Part shown: positions 35,408 to 43,113 of the stretch, piece by piece
Layout of the letters: each line of letters opens with the position of its first letter
How positions within the stretch are numbered: the stretch's first letter is position 1
Source: Saccharopolyspora spinosa NRRL 18395
GTDB lineage: Bacteria > Actinomycetota > Actinomycetes > Mycobacteriales > Pseudonocardiaceae
Direction of reading: 5' to 3'
Length of the DNA stretch: 64,000 nt
NCBI RefSeq assembly: GCF_000194155.1
Contig: NZ_GL877879.1
Coordinates: forward strand, 2,036,014 to 2,100,013
Notes under the pieces: model-generated
The model's input: the letters and a program-made list of their open reading frames with translations, nothing else
Told to the model about the DNA's origin: nothing
Database searches by the model: none
Made by a program: the position numbers and the translations under genes

Positions 35408-35453
35408 GTGAACCTCGGGTTCACAGTACCACTGTAAACCTTTGGTTTACAGT
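35408..35453. promoter_or_regulatory. Pair of matching palindromic operators
   Basis: GTGAACC-TCG-GGTTCAC (35408-35424) and GTAAACC-TTT-GGTTTAC (35435-35451) are both perfect dyads of consensus GTRAACC-N3-GGTTYAC, with centres 27 bases apart. They sit immediately upstream of the HTH gene, overlapping its likely promoter. Confidence 0.75.
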
Positions 35454-35562
35454 CAAATTCCTTCGACGAATTCCCGAAATGTCCGCTGAACTGCGCATTC
35501 GTCCACGTGAAATCGTCCCGACGAGCCCGACTCGCTTAGAGTTTTCGCAGGTCAGAGCAAAC

Positions 35563-35637
35563 ATGAATGCGATGTTCACGTTTGACTGCCGGGCTTTCCC
35601 AGGCAAGGATCAGCCCATCTCCCAAAAGAACCCCTGA
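35563..35637 (+). CDS. Possible leader peptide upstream of ABC exporter
   Basis: ATG 35563 opens a 24-codon frame (MNAMFTFDCRAF...QPISQKNP) whose TGA at 35635 lies exactly in the loop of a terminator hairpin. The exporter start is 60 bases downstream. This layout (short ORF ending inside an intrinsic terminator before a transporter) matches ribosome-mediated attenuators of antibiotic-resistance genes. The ribosome site is weak, so the call is tentative. Confidence 0.4.
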   Translation: MNAMFTFDCRAFPGKDQPISQKNP

Positions 35638-35650
35638 CCTGGGGTTTCTT
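35626..35650 (+). terminator. Intrinsic terminator in exporter leader
   Basis: AAGAACCCC, loop TGACCT, then GGGGTTTCTT form a stem of nine pairs with one bulge. The T-rich 3' arm supports termination ahead of the ABC transporter genes. Confidence 0.55.
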
Positions 35651-35696
35651 CGTCGTGCCCGCGCGCAGCGGGAACCCGGACAGCAAGGAGCCGATG

Positions 35697-36653
35697 ATGA
35701 TCCACGCCCGCGGACTGACCCGCCGGTTCATGGTCAAACGCCGACCGGTCGAGGCCGTGCGGGGCCTCGACCTCGACGTCGAACCCGGCCAGCTGGTCGC
35801 GTTCCTCGGGCCGAACGGAGCCGGGAAGTCGACCAGCCTGCGGATGCTGACCACGCTGCTGCCGCCGACCTCCGGAACGGCCGCCGTCGCCGGGCACGAC
35901 ATCGCCACCTCCCCCGGCGCGGTCCGCGCCCGCATCGGCTACGTCGGCCAGAAGAACAGCGCCGGCGACAACTACCGGGTCCGCGACGAACTGATCACCC
36001 AGGGCCGCGGCTACGGCATGACCCGCCACGACGCCCGACGCCGCGCCGACGAGGTCCTCGACCTGCTCGACCTGACCCCGCTGGCCGACCGCAAGCCCAA
36101 CACGCTCTCCGGCGGGCAGCGCCGTCGCCTCGACATCGCGATGGGGCTGGTGAACCGCCCGGCACTGCTGTTCCTGGACGAGCCGTCCACCGGCCTCGAC
36201 CCGCACAGCCGTGCCAACATCTGGGAACACGTGCTGCGGCTACGCGCGGAGCACCGCACGACGCTGCTGTTCACCACGCACTACCTCGACGAGGCCGACA
36301 GCATGGCCGAGCGGGTGGTGGTCATCGACCACGGCCGAGTCATCGCCGACGGCACGGCGCAGCAGCTCAAGGCGGATCTGGCCGGCGACCACATCAACAT
36401 CACCGTCGCGCAGCCCGACGCGGCACCGGCAGCGGAGGCGGCGGCCCGGATCGCCTCCCCCGACGCCGTCACCCTCGACGGCCCGTCGATCAAGGTCCGG
36501 GTGCCGCGCGCCGACTCCGCGCTGCCGGAATACCTGCGCGCCTTCGAGGAAGCCGGGATCAAGGCAATCGCGGCCGAAACCGCACGCCCCACCTTGGACG
36601 ACGTCTTCCTCGCACTCACCGGCCGAAGCCTCCGCGAAGCCGAAGAATCCTGA
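35697..36653 (+). CDS. ABC exporter ATP-binding protein, DrrA-like
   Basis: 318-residue ATPase subunit of a daunorubicin-resistance-type exporter. Walker A GPNGAGKST, Q-loop YVGQKNSAGDNYRVRDEL, signature LSGGQRRRLDIAMGL, Walker B LLFLDEPSTGLDP and H-loop TTHYLDEAD are complete, and the C-terminal 90-residue extension (RPTLDDVFLALTGRSL) is typical of DrrA. ATG 35697 is six bases after AAGGAG; an ATG three bases earlier is possible. It is coupled to the permease gene 25 bases downstream and preceded by a possible attenuator, which would suit a drug efflux pump. The substrate is unknown. Confidence 0.9.
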   Translation: MIHARGLTRRFMVKRRPVEAVRGLDLDVEPGQLVAFLGPNGAGKSTSLRMLTTLLPPTSGTAAVAGHDIATSPGAVRARIGYVGQKNSAGDNYRVRDELITQGRGYGMTRHDARRRADEVLDLLDLTPLADRKPNTLSGGQRRRLDIAMGLVNRPALLFLDEPSTGLDPHSRANIWEHVLRLRAEHRTTLLFTTHYLDEADSMAERVVVIDHGRVIADGTAQQLKADLAGDHINITVAQPDAAPAAEAAARIASPDAVTLDGPSIKVRVPRADSALPEYLRAFEEAGIKAIAAETARPTLDDVFLALTGRSLREAEES

Positions 36654-36677
36654 AATCCCAATGAAAAGGACCGATCG

Positions 36678-37418
36678 ATGCACTTCTTCCGCGACACCGC
36701 AACGGTTTTCAGCCGGGAGATCACCCCGACGCTGCGCGCGCCGGTGGCGATCCTGTTCAGCATGGCTCAGCCGCTGCTGTTCCTGTTCCTGTTCGGCCCG
36801 CTGCTGGCCGGCACCTCCGGGCTCGACACCTCGCCGTGGCAGTGGTTCGTGCCGGGCATCCTGGTGATGATGTGCCTGTTCGGCCCGATGATGGCCGGCT
36901 ACCACCTGCTGGTCGAGCTCGGCGGCGGTTCGATGGAGCGCATGCTGGTGACGCCGATGAACCGCTCCGTCGGCCGCACTCTGAAGGAGTTCGCCCTGCT
37001 GCTGGTGCAGGCGGTGCTGCTCATCGCCCTGTCCGTACCGCTGGGTTTCCAGCTGCACGCCACCGGGGTGCTGGCCGGGCTGGCGCTGCTGCTGTTGTTC
37101 GGCGTCGGACTCGGCTCGCTATCGTACGTGCTGGCGATCGCCTCGCACCCGGGCGGCGAGCTGTTCTACGCGGTCACGCAACTCGTGCTGTTCCCGTTGA
37201 TGCTGCTGTCCGGTGTGCTGCTGCCGATGGACTTCGGCCCGGCGTGGTTGCAGGTCGCCGCGCAGTTCAACCCGGTCTCGCACATCGCCGAAGCCGAGCG
37301 GGCGCTGTTCTCCGGCCAACTCCTGGACCCGTCGGTGCTGCACGGGATCATCGCGGCCGCAGCGATCGCCGCGGTCGGCCTCTGGTCTGGCACTCGTGCG
37401 ATGAGGTGCGGCATCTGA
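36678..37418 (+). CDS. ABC-2 type exporter permease, DrrB-like
   Basis: 246 residues with six predicted membrane helices. MAQPLLFLFLFGPLLAG and ELGGGSMERMLVTPMNRSVGRTLKEF are typical of the ABC-2 permease (EXE-like loop), and LSGVLLPMDFGPAWLQVAAQFNPVSHIAEAERAL is the conserved end. It pairs with the ATPase gene upstream to form a homodimeric-permease drug or lipid exporter. Confidence 0.88.
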   Translation: MHFFRDTATVFSREITPTLRAPVAILFSMAQPLLFLFLFGPLLAGTSGLDTSPWQWFVPGILVMMCLFGPMMAGYHLLVELGGGSMERMLVTPMNRSVGRTLKEFALLLVQAVLLIALSVPLGFQLHATGVLAGLALLLLFGVGLGSLSYVLAIASHPGGELFYAVTQLVLFPLMLLSGVLLPMDFGPAWLQVAAQFNPVSHIAEAERALFSGQLLDPSVLHGIIAAAAIAAVGLWSGTRAMRCGI

Positions 37419-37464
37419 GCCCTCCTCGCATAGGCTGGGGGCAGCGACCTCAGGAGGAGGAAAC

Positions 37465-38124
37465 GTGTCGGTCACCGATGAGCAAGCCGCGGATGCCCGC
37501 GTTCCCCTGCGCGACCAGGTGCGCGAGGAGTTGCAGGCCCGCATCTCCGACGGCCGGCTTCGCCCCGGTGACCGGATCTTCGAGCAGGACCTCGCCGCCG
37601 AACTCGGGATCTCCCGGGTTCCGGTGCGCGAGGCCATCCGGATGCTGCAGAGCGAGGGCTTCGTCGACGTGCTGCCGCGCCGACGTGGTGTGTTCGTCCG
37701 CGGGCTGGACCGCCAGCAAGCCAAGGAGCTGTTCGAGGTGCGCGAGGCCCTTGAGGTCTACGCCGCGCGCCTGGCCGCTGAGCGGGCCGAGCCCGCGGAG
37801 GTGGCACAGCTGGCCGATCTGGCCCGCCGGGCGCGGGAGGCGCACGAAGCCGGCGACGTCGACACGATGTCCAGCTCCAACGCGTCCTTCCACGACAAGC
37901 TGGTCTCGCTCGCGGGCAACGAATTGATGGCATCGATCCTGGAACCGCTGCACGGTCGGCTGGCGTGGTTGTTCCGGATGAACCTCGAGCCCGAGCGGGT
38001 CTGCACCGAGCACGAGCAGCTCCAGTCCGCGATCGCCGCCGGCGACGTCGACCAGGCCGCCGCGGTCGCGCGACAGCACGTCCTGTCCAGCCAGCGAATG
38101 GTCCTGGAACGGATGCTGCCCTGA
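37465..38124 (+). CDS. GntR family regulator with FCD domain
   Basis: 219 residues. The N-terminal wHTH reads LRDQVREELQARISDGRLRPGDRIFEQDLAAELGISRVPVREAIRMLQSEGFV, followed by an all-helical FCD effector domain (LFEVREALEVYAARLAAERA, NASFHDKLVSLAGNELMASIL, EHEQLQSAIAAGDVDQAAAVARQHV) whose Asp and His residues form the metal-effector site. GTG 37465 has AGGAGG seven bases upstream. It follows the exporter in the same direction and faces the thiolase gene, so it may control acyl-CoA metabolism genes rather than the pump. Confidence 0.88.
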   Translation: MSVTDEQAADARVPLRDQVREELQARISDGRLRPGDRIFEQDLAAELGISRVPVREAIRMLQSEGFVDVLPRRRGVFVRGLDRQQAKELFEVREALEVYAARLAAERAEPAEVAQLADLARRAREAHEAGDVDTMSSSNASFHDKLVSLAGNELMASILEPLHGRLAWLFRMNLEPERVCTEHEQLQSAIAAGDVDQAAAVARQHVLSSQRMVLERMLP

Positions 38125-38217
38125 CCGCTCGGGCTTTGCGGCGCCTTGATCGGCGCGCCACATTCGCGGAGCTCAGTGCGCGGACAACCCGCGCGGCGGC
38201 AAGCGATCCGCCCTGGA

Positions 38218-38249
38218 GCGCGCAACCGGGTTGGAGCCCGGTTGCGCGC
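38218..38249. terminator. Bidirectional terminator hairpin
   Basis: GCGCGCAACCGGG and CCCGGTTGCGCGC form a perfect 13-base-pair stem with a 6-base loop. It lies between the convergent GntR and thiolase genes. Confidence 0.75.
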
Positions 38250-38263
38250 CTACGAACCCGATG

Positions 38264-38899
38264 TCAGGCCTTGGGGACGTGCAGGATCAGGGCATCGCCC
38301 TGGCCCCCGCCGCCGCACAGCGCCGCCGCACCGATGCCACCACCACGCCGCTTGAGCTCCAACGCCAGATGCAACCCCAACCGCGCACCCGACATGCCGA
38401 TCGGGTGACCCAACGCGATCGCACCACCGTTGACGTTGACCCTCTCCTCACCCACACCCAACGCACGAGCGGACACGATCCCCACCGCCGCGAACGCCTC
38501 GTTGATCTCCACCAGATCCAGACCCGCCACGTCGACCCCCTCCTTCACACACGCGGCCTTGATCGCATTCGACGGCTGCTCGTGCAAGCTCGCATCCGGA
38601 CCCGCGACGACACCATGCGCACCGATCTCGGCCAACCAGCTCAACCCCAGCTCCTCAGCCCGGGCCTTGCTCATCACCACGACCGCCGCCGCACCATCGG
38701 AAATCTGCGACGCCGAACCCGCCGTGATCGTGCCATCCGCAGCAAACGCCGGACGCAACTTCGCCAACGTCTCAACCGTGGTACCGGCACGAATGCCCTC
38801 ATCGGCATCCACCACCAACGGATCACCCTTACGACGCGGCACCTCAACCCGCGCACCCGCCACGATCACAGAACTACCGGTCGTTCGTGCTCTTTCCAT
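38264..38899 (-). pseudogene. Acetyl-CoA acetyltransferase with internal deletion
   Basis: Thiolase reading frame of 211 residues. It starts like a normal thiolase ([10 protein letters not shown] after ATG 38899, ribosome site GGGAG) but after 17 residues joins directly to [22 protein letters not shown], skipping about 170-190 residues including the nucleophilic Cys. The rest is intact: [32 protein letters not shown] with the catalytic His, and [14 protein letters not shown] with the second Cys. The deletion is in frame, so a protein may still be made, but it cannot catalyse the reaction. Codon use in this stretch is less GC-rich than in neighbours. It lies downstream of the CoA-transferase genes. 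Confidence 0.75.
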
Positions 38900-39001
38900 T
38901 GGTCCACTCCCAAAATCTGTACGTCGCGTCCGAAAGCTGCTACGTCTGCTCGGGATTGACGCCCGGGTCACCGGCGAGACCGACGCCGATGCTCGTGAGC
39001 A

Positions 39002-39646
39002 TCACCGCGTCGCAACCGGTTCCAGGATCGGGGCGGCGGTCTTGTCCCGGACCTCGCTTTCGGTGATGCCGGGGGCGAGTGAAACCAGGCGGAGCCCCTC
39101 CGCGGTCACGTCGAGCACCGCCAGGTCCGTGACGATCCGGTCGACCACGCCGGCACCGGTCAGCGGCAGCGTGCACCGCTGGACTATCTTCGGGGTGCCG
39201 TCCTTGGCCACGTGATCGGTGAGCACGACGATCTTGCGGGCACCGACGACCAGGTCCATCGCACCGCCCATGCCCTTCACCAGGGCACCGGGGATCGTCC
39301 AGTTCGCCAGATCGCCGTCCTCGCTCACCTGGAGGGCGCCCAGGATGGCGATGTCGATGTGCCCGCCGCGCATCATCGCGAACGACTCCGCCGAATCGAA
39401 GTAGCTCGCGCCGGGATTGACCGTGACGGTCTGCTTCCCGGCGTTGATGAGGTCGGCGTCTTCCTCCCCCTCGAAGGGGAAGGGCCCCAGGCCCAGGATG
39501 CCGTTCTCGCTCTGCAGCGTCACCTGCACGCCGTCCGGGATGTGGTTGGCGACCAGCGTCGGGATGCCGATCCCGAGGTTGACGTAGTCGCCGTCGTGGA
39601 GTTCGGCGGCGGCGATCGCCGCCATGTCGTCGCGAGTCCAGGTCAT
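39002..39646 (-). CDS. 3-Oxoacid CoA-transferase subunit B
   Basis: 214 residues. Catalytic Glu sits in [14 protein letters not shown], and [50 protein letters not shown] are family signatures. With subunit A it moves CoA from succinyl-CoA to a 3-oxoacid (3-oxoadipate or acetoacetate). The gene follows subunit A by nine bases, on the minus strand. The neighbouring thiolase would have completed the pathway to acetyl-CoA, but it is damaged. Confidence 0.92.
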   Translation of the reverse strand: MTWTRDDMAAIAAAELHDGDYVNLGIGIPTLVANHIPDGVQVTLQSENGILGLGPFPFEGEEDADLINAGKQTVTVNPGASYFDSAESFAMMRGGHIDIAILGALQVSEDGDLANWTIPGALVKGMGGAMDLVVGARKIVVLTDHVAKDGTPKIVQRCTLPLTGAGVVDRIVTDLAVLDVTAEGLRLVSLAPGITESEVRDKTAAPILEPVATR

Positions 39647-39655
39647 GGGTTGCTC

Positions 39656-40369
39656 CTAGTCGGCCAGGGCGGGGACGCGGGGCCGCACCGTGCGCTTCTC
39701 GATGTCCTTGATTCGGGGCCGGGCAAGGACCAGGCGGTCGACGTAGATGCCCGGGGTGATGACCCGTTCCGGGTCGAGGTACTCCTCGCTCAGGTGCTCG
39801 ACCTCGACCACCGTCACCTTCCCGCTGGTCGCGACGACCGGGTTGAAGTTCCGCGCGCTCGCCCGGTAGACGAGGTTGCCGGCCGGGTCTGCGGTGTGGG
39901 CGTGCACGAGCGCCACGTCAGCGACGATCCCCCGCTCCTGGACGTAGGTCTGCCCATCGAACTCCGCCAACGGCTTGCCGTCGGCCACCGGGGTTCCGAC
40001 GCCCGCGCGGGTGTAGAACGCCGCGATTCCCGCGCCGCCGGCCCGCAACCGCTCGGACAGCGTCCCCTGCGGCGCGAACTCCACGACCAGCGCCTTGTCC
40101 AGGTACTGCTGCGCGAACAGCTTGTTCTCACCCACGTAGGACGCGATCACCTTGGCCACCTGGCGGTTCTCGAGCAGCAGCCCGAGTCCCTTGCCGTCGA
40201 CACCCATGTTGTTGGAGACCACCGTCAAGCCGGTGACCCTGCTGTCGCGGACGACCTCGATGAGGTCGCTCGGGATACCGCACAAGCCGAAGCCGCCGAC
40301 GGCGATCGTCATTCCGTCTTCGAGCACATCGGCCAGTGCCTCCGCCGCACTCGAACGCAGCTTTGACAA
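39656..40369 (-). CDS. 3-Oxoacid CoA-transferase subunit A
   Basis: 237 residues with the signature IAVGGFGLCGIPSDLIEVV, SNNMGVDGKGLGLLLENRQV and EFAPQGTLSERLRAGGAGIAAFYTRAGVGT. It binds CoA and pairs with subunit B. First gene of the minus-strand operon, divergent from an IclR regulator 157 bases away; the intergenic space holds two inverted repeats. The IclR neighbour favours a beta-ketoadipate (aromatic catabolism) role over ketone-body use. Confidence 0.92.
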   Translation of the reverse strand: MSKLRSSAAEALADVLEDGMTIAVGGFGLCGIPSDLIEVVRDSRVTGLTVVSNNMGVDGKGLGLLLENRQVAKVIASYVGENKLFAQQYLDKALVVEFAPQGTLSERLRAGGAGIAAFYTRAGVGTPVADGKPLAEFDGQTYVQERGIVADVALVHAHTADPAGNLVYRASARNFNPVVATSGKVTVVEVEHLSEEYLDPERVITPGIYVDRLVLARPRIKDIEKRTVRPRVPALAD

Positions 40370-40446
40370 CTCATCACCTCTTCATCGGTCCGCTGGACGA
40401 ACAGCAGCAGTAAAGGAGCAACCTCGTGTTCACCGCAACAAACAGG

Positions 40447-40511
40447 GACGAACGACGGCCGAACTGTTCGTCGGGTGACCATTGATCGACCTTGGGGTCC
40501 ACTCAGTGGAC
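40447..40511. promoter_or_regulatory. Inverted repeats in divergent promoter region
   Basis: GACGAAC (40447) is matched by GTTCGTC (40466-40472), and GTCCACT-C-AGTGGAC (40497-40511) is a perfect 7-1-7 dyad. The second lies 15 bases upstream of the IclR start and is a good operator candidate for it. Confidence 0.55.
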
Positions 40512-40525
40512 GCTAGAGTGGAGGC

Positions 40526-41311
40526 ATGAGCGCTAGCCCCAACGCCCATTTGATCGGCCGGGTCGGCTCGGTGCTCCGGGCGCTGTCCGCCGCCAACGAG
40601 GCGGGGGCGGCCACCAGCGAACTCGCCCGGGCCACCGACCTCCCCCGGCCGACCGTGCACCGCCTGCTCAGCTCCCTGGCGGATGAGGGGTTCGTCGACC
40701 GGGACCGGCGCACCGGCCGGTGGTTCCTGGGCCCCGAGTTGTACCTGCTGGGGCAGACGGCCGGCACCCGCTACGACGTGACGCATCACGCCCGCGCGAG
40801 CGTGCACCGGCTGGCGGCCAAGACCGGTGAAAGCGCGTTCTTCTCGGCTCTGCGAGGAGAGGAAACGGTGTGCCTGCTCCGCGAGGACGGCGACTTCCCG
40901 ATCCGGTCCTTCGTGCTCTATGAGGGCGCCCGGTTCCCGCTCGGAGTCGTCTCCGCTGGCCTGGTCATCCTCGCCTTCCTCGACGACGCTGAGATCGACG
41001 CTTACCTGGAGCGGACCGACTTGACCAGCCGATGGGGCCAGACGCACGCCCCCGAGGAAGTGCACGCCCGCATCGCCCGCACCCGGCGCGACGGCTACTC
41101 CGTAAACCCTGGTCTGGTGGTCGAGGGGAGCTGGGGCATGGCGGCGGCGGTGTTCGACCGCGCGGGGCAGCCCGCGTGGGCCCTGACGCTGACCGGGATC
41201 GAGCCCCGCTTCCGCCCGGACCGGCAACCCGAACTCGGCGCCCTCCTCCTGCACGAGGCCCACACCCTCAGCCGAACGCTGGACGCCTCTCACCGCAAGA
41301 CGCACCTTTGA
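40526..41311 (+). CDS. IclR family regulator
   Basis: 261 residues. N-terminal wHTH is VGSVLRALSAANEAGAATSELARATDLPRPTVHRLLSSLADEGFVDRD, and the C-terminal IclR effector domain runs from HHARASVHRLAAKTGESAFFSAL to ALTLTGIEPRFRPDRQPELGALLLHEA. Divergent from the CoA-transferase operon, so it probably controls it, as PcaR/PcaU-type regulators do. ATG 40526; SD-like GTGGAGG lies just upstream. Confidence 0.9.
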   Translation: MSASPNAHLIGRVGSVLRALSAANEAGAATSELARATDLPRPTVHRLLSSLADEGFVDRDRRTGRWFLGPELYLLGQTAGTRYDVTHHARASVHRLAAKTGESAFFSALRGEETVCLLREDGDFPIRSFVLYEGARFPLGVVSAGLVILAFLDDAEIDAYLERTDLTSRWGQTHAPEEVHARIARTRRDGYSVNPGLVVEGSWGMAAAVFDRAGQPAWALTLTGIEPRFRPDRQPELGALLLHEAHTLSRTLDASHRKTHL

Positions 41312-41522
41312 TCCGGAAACAGTAGAAGCCAGCACGGAACTCCGGCCCACTCGGCGCGCCCACCCCAATGGTCATGGCGTCAGATGGCACGTGTTGGTGG
41401 CAGGTGGTGGCCATATGTGTGTCCACGGGACACACGGTGTGGCCGGGTGGTGCCGGTGCCTGCCGTCTTGGGCCCGCTTGGCCGGTCTGGCACGGCAGTC
41501 TGGCACGGGCGCGTTTGCGGCT
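41312..41522. other. Intergenic, no gene seen
   Basis: Open frames here lack family similarity. It contains the short dyad TGTGTCC-ACG-GGACACA (41411-41427), possibly an operator or terminator arm. Confidence 0.4.
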
Positions 41523-41748
41523 TCACTGTTGCTGGACGTAGACCGCGCTGGGCTGGTTGGACCGGAGGGCGGTGAGCCGGTCGGCTACGTCGGGGTGTAG
41601 CAGGCTCAACGCGTCGTCTGGGGTTGACCACTGCCAGGAGTCCAGTTCGGTCGCCCGCAAGCGAATCCGGCGTGACAAGATCCCGTCCGGCCGCGTCGAA
41701 GATCAGCCCGCGTGCCGTAGCTGGGTGCGCGGGCGGAATGCGCCTCAC
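41523..41748 (-). pseudogene. Nudix hydrolase remnant
   Basis: GTG 41748 overlaps the stop of the HemC-like gene (GTGA). It reads RRIPPAHPATARGLIFDAAGRDL, a Nudix N-terminus, then the frame changes to RRIRLRATELDSWQWSTPDDALSLL, HPDVADRLTALR and a stop at 41523, a Nudix C-terminus. The central part with the Nudix box is missing. The coupling shows that an intact Nudix gene once ended the operon. Confidence 0.6.
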
Positions 41749-42509
41749 TTGCGGGTGGCGGTGATCAGGCGTCGCGCGCCTTGACGCAACAGGTCCCCAG
41801 CGACCCACGCGCCCAGGCTGGCCGGGTCGTCGGTCGGTCCCCAGCCGTGCGAGCGGACCCATTGGGAGCCATCCCGGTTGAACACCATCCCGAACAGCGA
41901 GAGTTGGCCGTCCGCCGTGGTGTGCGCATGCCCGGCAATGGGGCTGTTGCAGTGCCCGCGCAGCATGTGCAGCATGGTCCGCTCGGCGGTGATGTGGCGG
42001 GCGGTGTCCGGGTGGTTGATTTCGTCGAGTAGTCGCATGACCGGTTCGTCTGCTGTGCGGGCTTGTATCCCGATCACGGCCGAGCCCACGGCGGGCACCA
42101 TCGCCGGGGTGTCTCCGTCGGCCCACGTGGTCGGCAACACTTCGGTGATCCGGTCGTCCAGGTTGATCCGCTGCAATCCCGTACGTGCCAACAGGATGGC
42201 GTCGTAGTCCCCGGCGTCCAGTTTCTTGATCCGGCTGTCAATGCCACCCCGCACCCGTTCGATGACCAGATCGGGCCGGTACAGGGCCAGTTGTGCGCGG
42301 CGGCGCACGGCGGACGTGCCGATTTTCGAGCCGGGTGGAAGGTCGGTCAGTTGACGGCTGTCGCAGGAGATCACGACATCGTGCACGTCGAATTCGCCCC
42401 ACGCGTAGGACCCAACGATCACGGCCACATCGCCGCGATCGTCTTTCACGTGCTGAAACCGGAAACCTCGTGTGATCAAGGCTCGTAGTCCGTCGTCGAT
42501 ACTGTTCAT
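41745..42509 (-). CDS. Truncated hydroxymethylbilane synthase-like protein
   Basis: 254 residues resembling porphobilinogen deaminase (HemC) but not a housekeeping copy. Recognisable parts are GSKIGTSAVRRRAQLALYRPDLVIERVRGGIDSRIKKLDAGDYDAILLARTGLQRI (normal HemC has RGNVDTR), a domain-2 segment ending VGSAVIGIQART, and domain 3 with RGHCNSPIAGHAHT, whose Cys matches the dipyrromethane cofactor attachment residue. The first segment is too short: the usual first 60-70 residues with RIGTRxSxLAxxQ are replaced by unrelated sequence. Its ATG overlaps the membrane protein gene by four bases. Probably not a heme enzyme; the cofactor Cys suggests some tetrapyrrole or pyrrole handling. Linked to a divergent XRE regulator. 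Confidence 0.7.
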   Translation of the reverse strand: MNSIDDGLRALITRGFRFQHVKDDRGDVAVIVGSYAWGEFDVHDVVISCDSRQLTDLPPGSKIGTSAVRRRAQLALYRPDLVIERVRGGIDSRIKKLDAGDYDAILLARTGLQRINLDDRITEVLPTTWADGDTPAMVPAVGSAVIGIQARTADEPVMRLLDEINHPDTARHITAERTMLHMLRGHCNSPIAGHAHTTADGQLSLFGMVFNRDGSQWVRSHGWGPTDDPASLGAWVAGDLLRQGARRLITATRK

Positions 42510-43063
42510 CGGTGATCCTTACGCGTTTGTGGAACCAAGGGCACGGGCACATAGCGGCGGCGAGCCAACGGCAGGACAATGATTTCCGTCTTGTCCCGCT
42601 GAACAGGGATAGGGATTTCGTCCGTGGCGAATTCCCCGACGGCGTCCCGACCGGTATGCGGACGCTCGGTGTCCCGGCTGTGTACGGCATGCCGCCCTTC
42701 ACGATCGCCGCTGGTTTCCTTCGCTATTCGCTGTATCAGCTCCGCCACGGTCAGCCGGTCCGGCGCGTCCGCCCCGCTGCCTCGGGTTCGCGCGCGGTGC
42801 GCGAGGAACACCAGGCCAAGCGCGCCGGCCATACCGAGTAGCACGAGTGCAGTCACCACCGCGGCCACCTGCCGTCGCATCGGGCCGGTGTCCGGCGTGA
42901 GTGGCTGATTCGCAAGCGCATCACGTACCGCCTTCCGTGCCGTGAGCTGAGAAGCGGGACTGGTGACCGGTAGGGACAACCACCTGTCCCGCCTACGGAG
43001 AAGGCAACCGTGTTGGCGTCGTGTTGGTAACCGTGTGTGTCGCACTGCCACACTGGCAGTCAT
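42506..43063 (-). CDS. Single-pass membrane protein, unknown function
   Basis: Up to 185 residues from ATG 43063; the true start may be later (for example ATG at 42880, MRRQVAAVV). One clear membrane helix (VAAVVTALVLLGMAGALGLVFLA) is followed by a charged cytoplasmic or external tail (LTVAELIQRIAKETSGDREGRHAV...). The tail ends in a four-base ATGA overlap with the HemC-like gene, so the two are one operon. The palindrome ACTGCCA-CAC-TGGCAGT overlaps the upstream start, which is another reason to favour a later start. I do not recognise a family. Confidence 0.5.
   Translation of the reverse strand: MTASVAVRHTRLPTRRQHGCLLRRRDRWLSLPVTSPASQLTARKAVRDALANQPLTPDTGPMRRQVAAVVTALVLLGMAGALGLVFLAHRARTRGSGADAPDRLTVAELIQRIAKETSGDREGRHAVHSRDTERPHTGRDAVGEFATDEIPIPVQRDKTEIIVLPLARRRYVPVPLVPQTRKDHR
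43044..43060. promoter_or_regulatory. Palindromic operator between XRE and HemC-like operon
   Basis: ACTGCCA-CAC-TGGCAGT is a perfect 7-3-7 dyad in the divergent promoter region, 54 bases before the XRE start. It is a likely binding site of that regulator. Confidence 0.6.
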
Positions 43064-43113
43064 GTGTGGCTACGCTGCGGGACCACAGTCAGCAGGTCGG
43101 GGACGGGAGCTGT

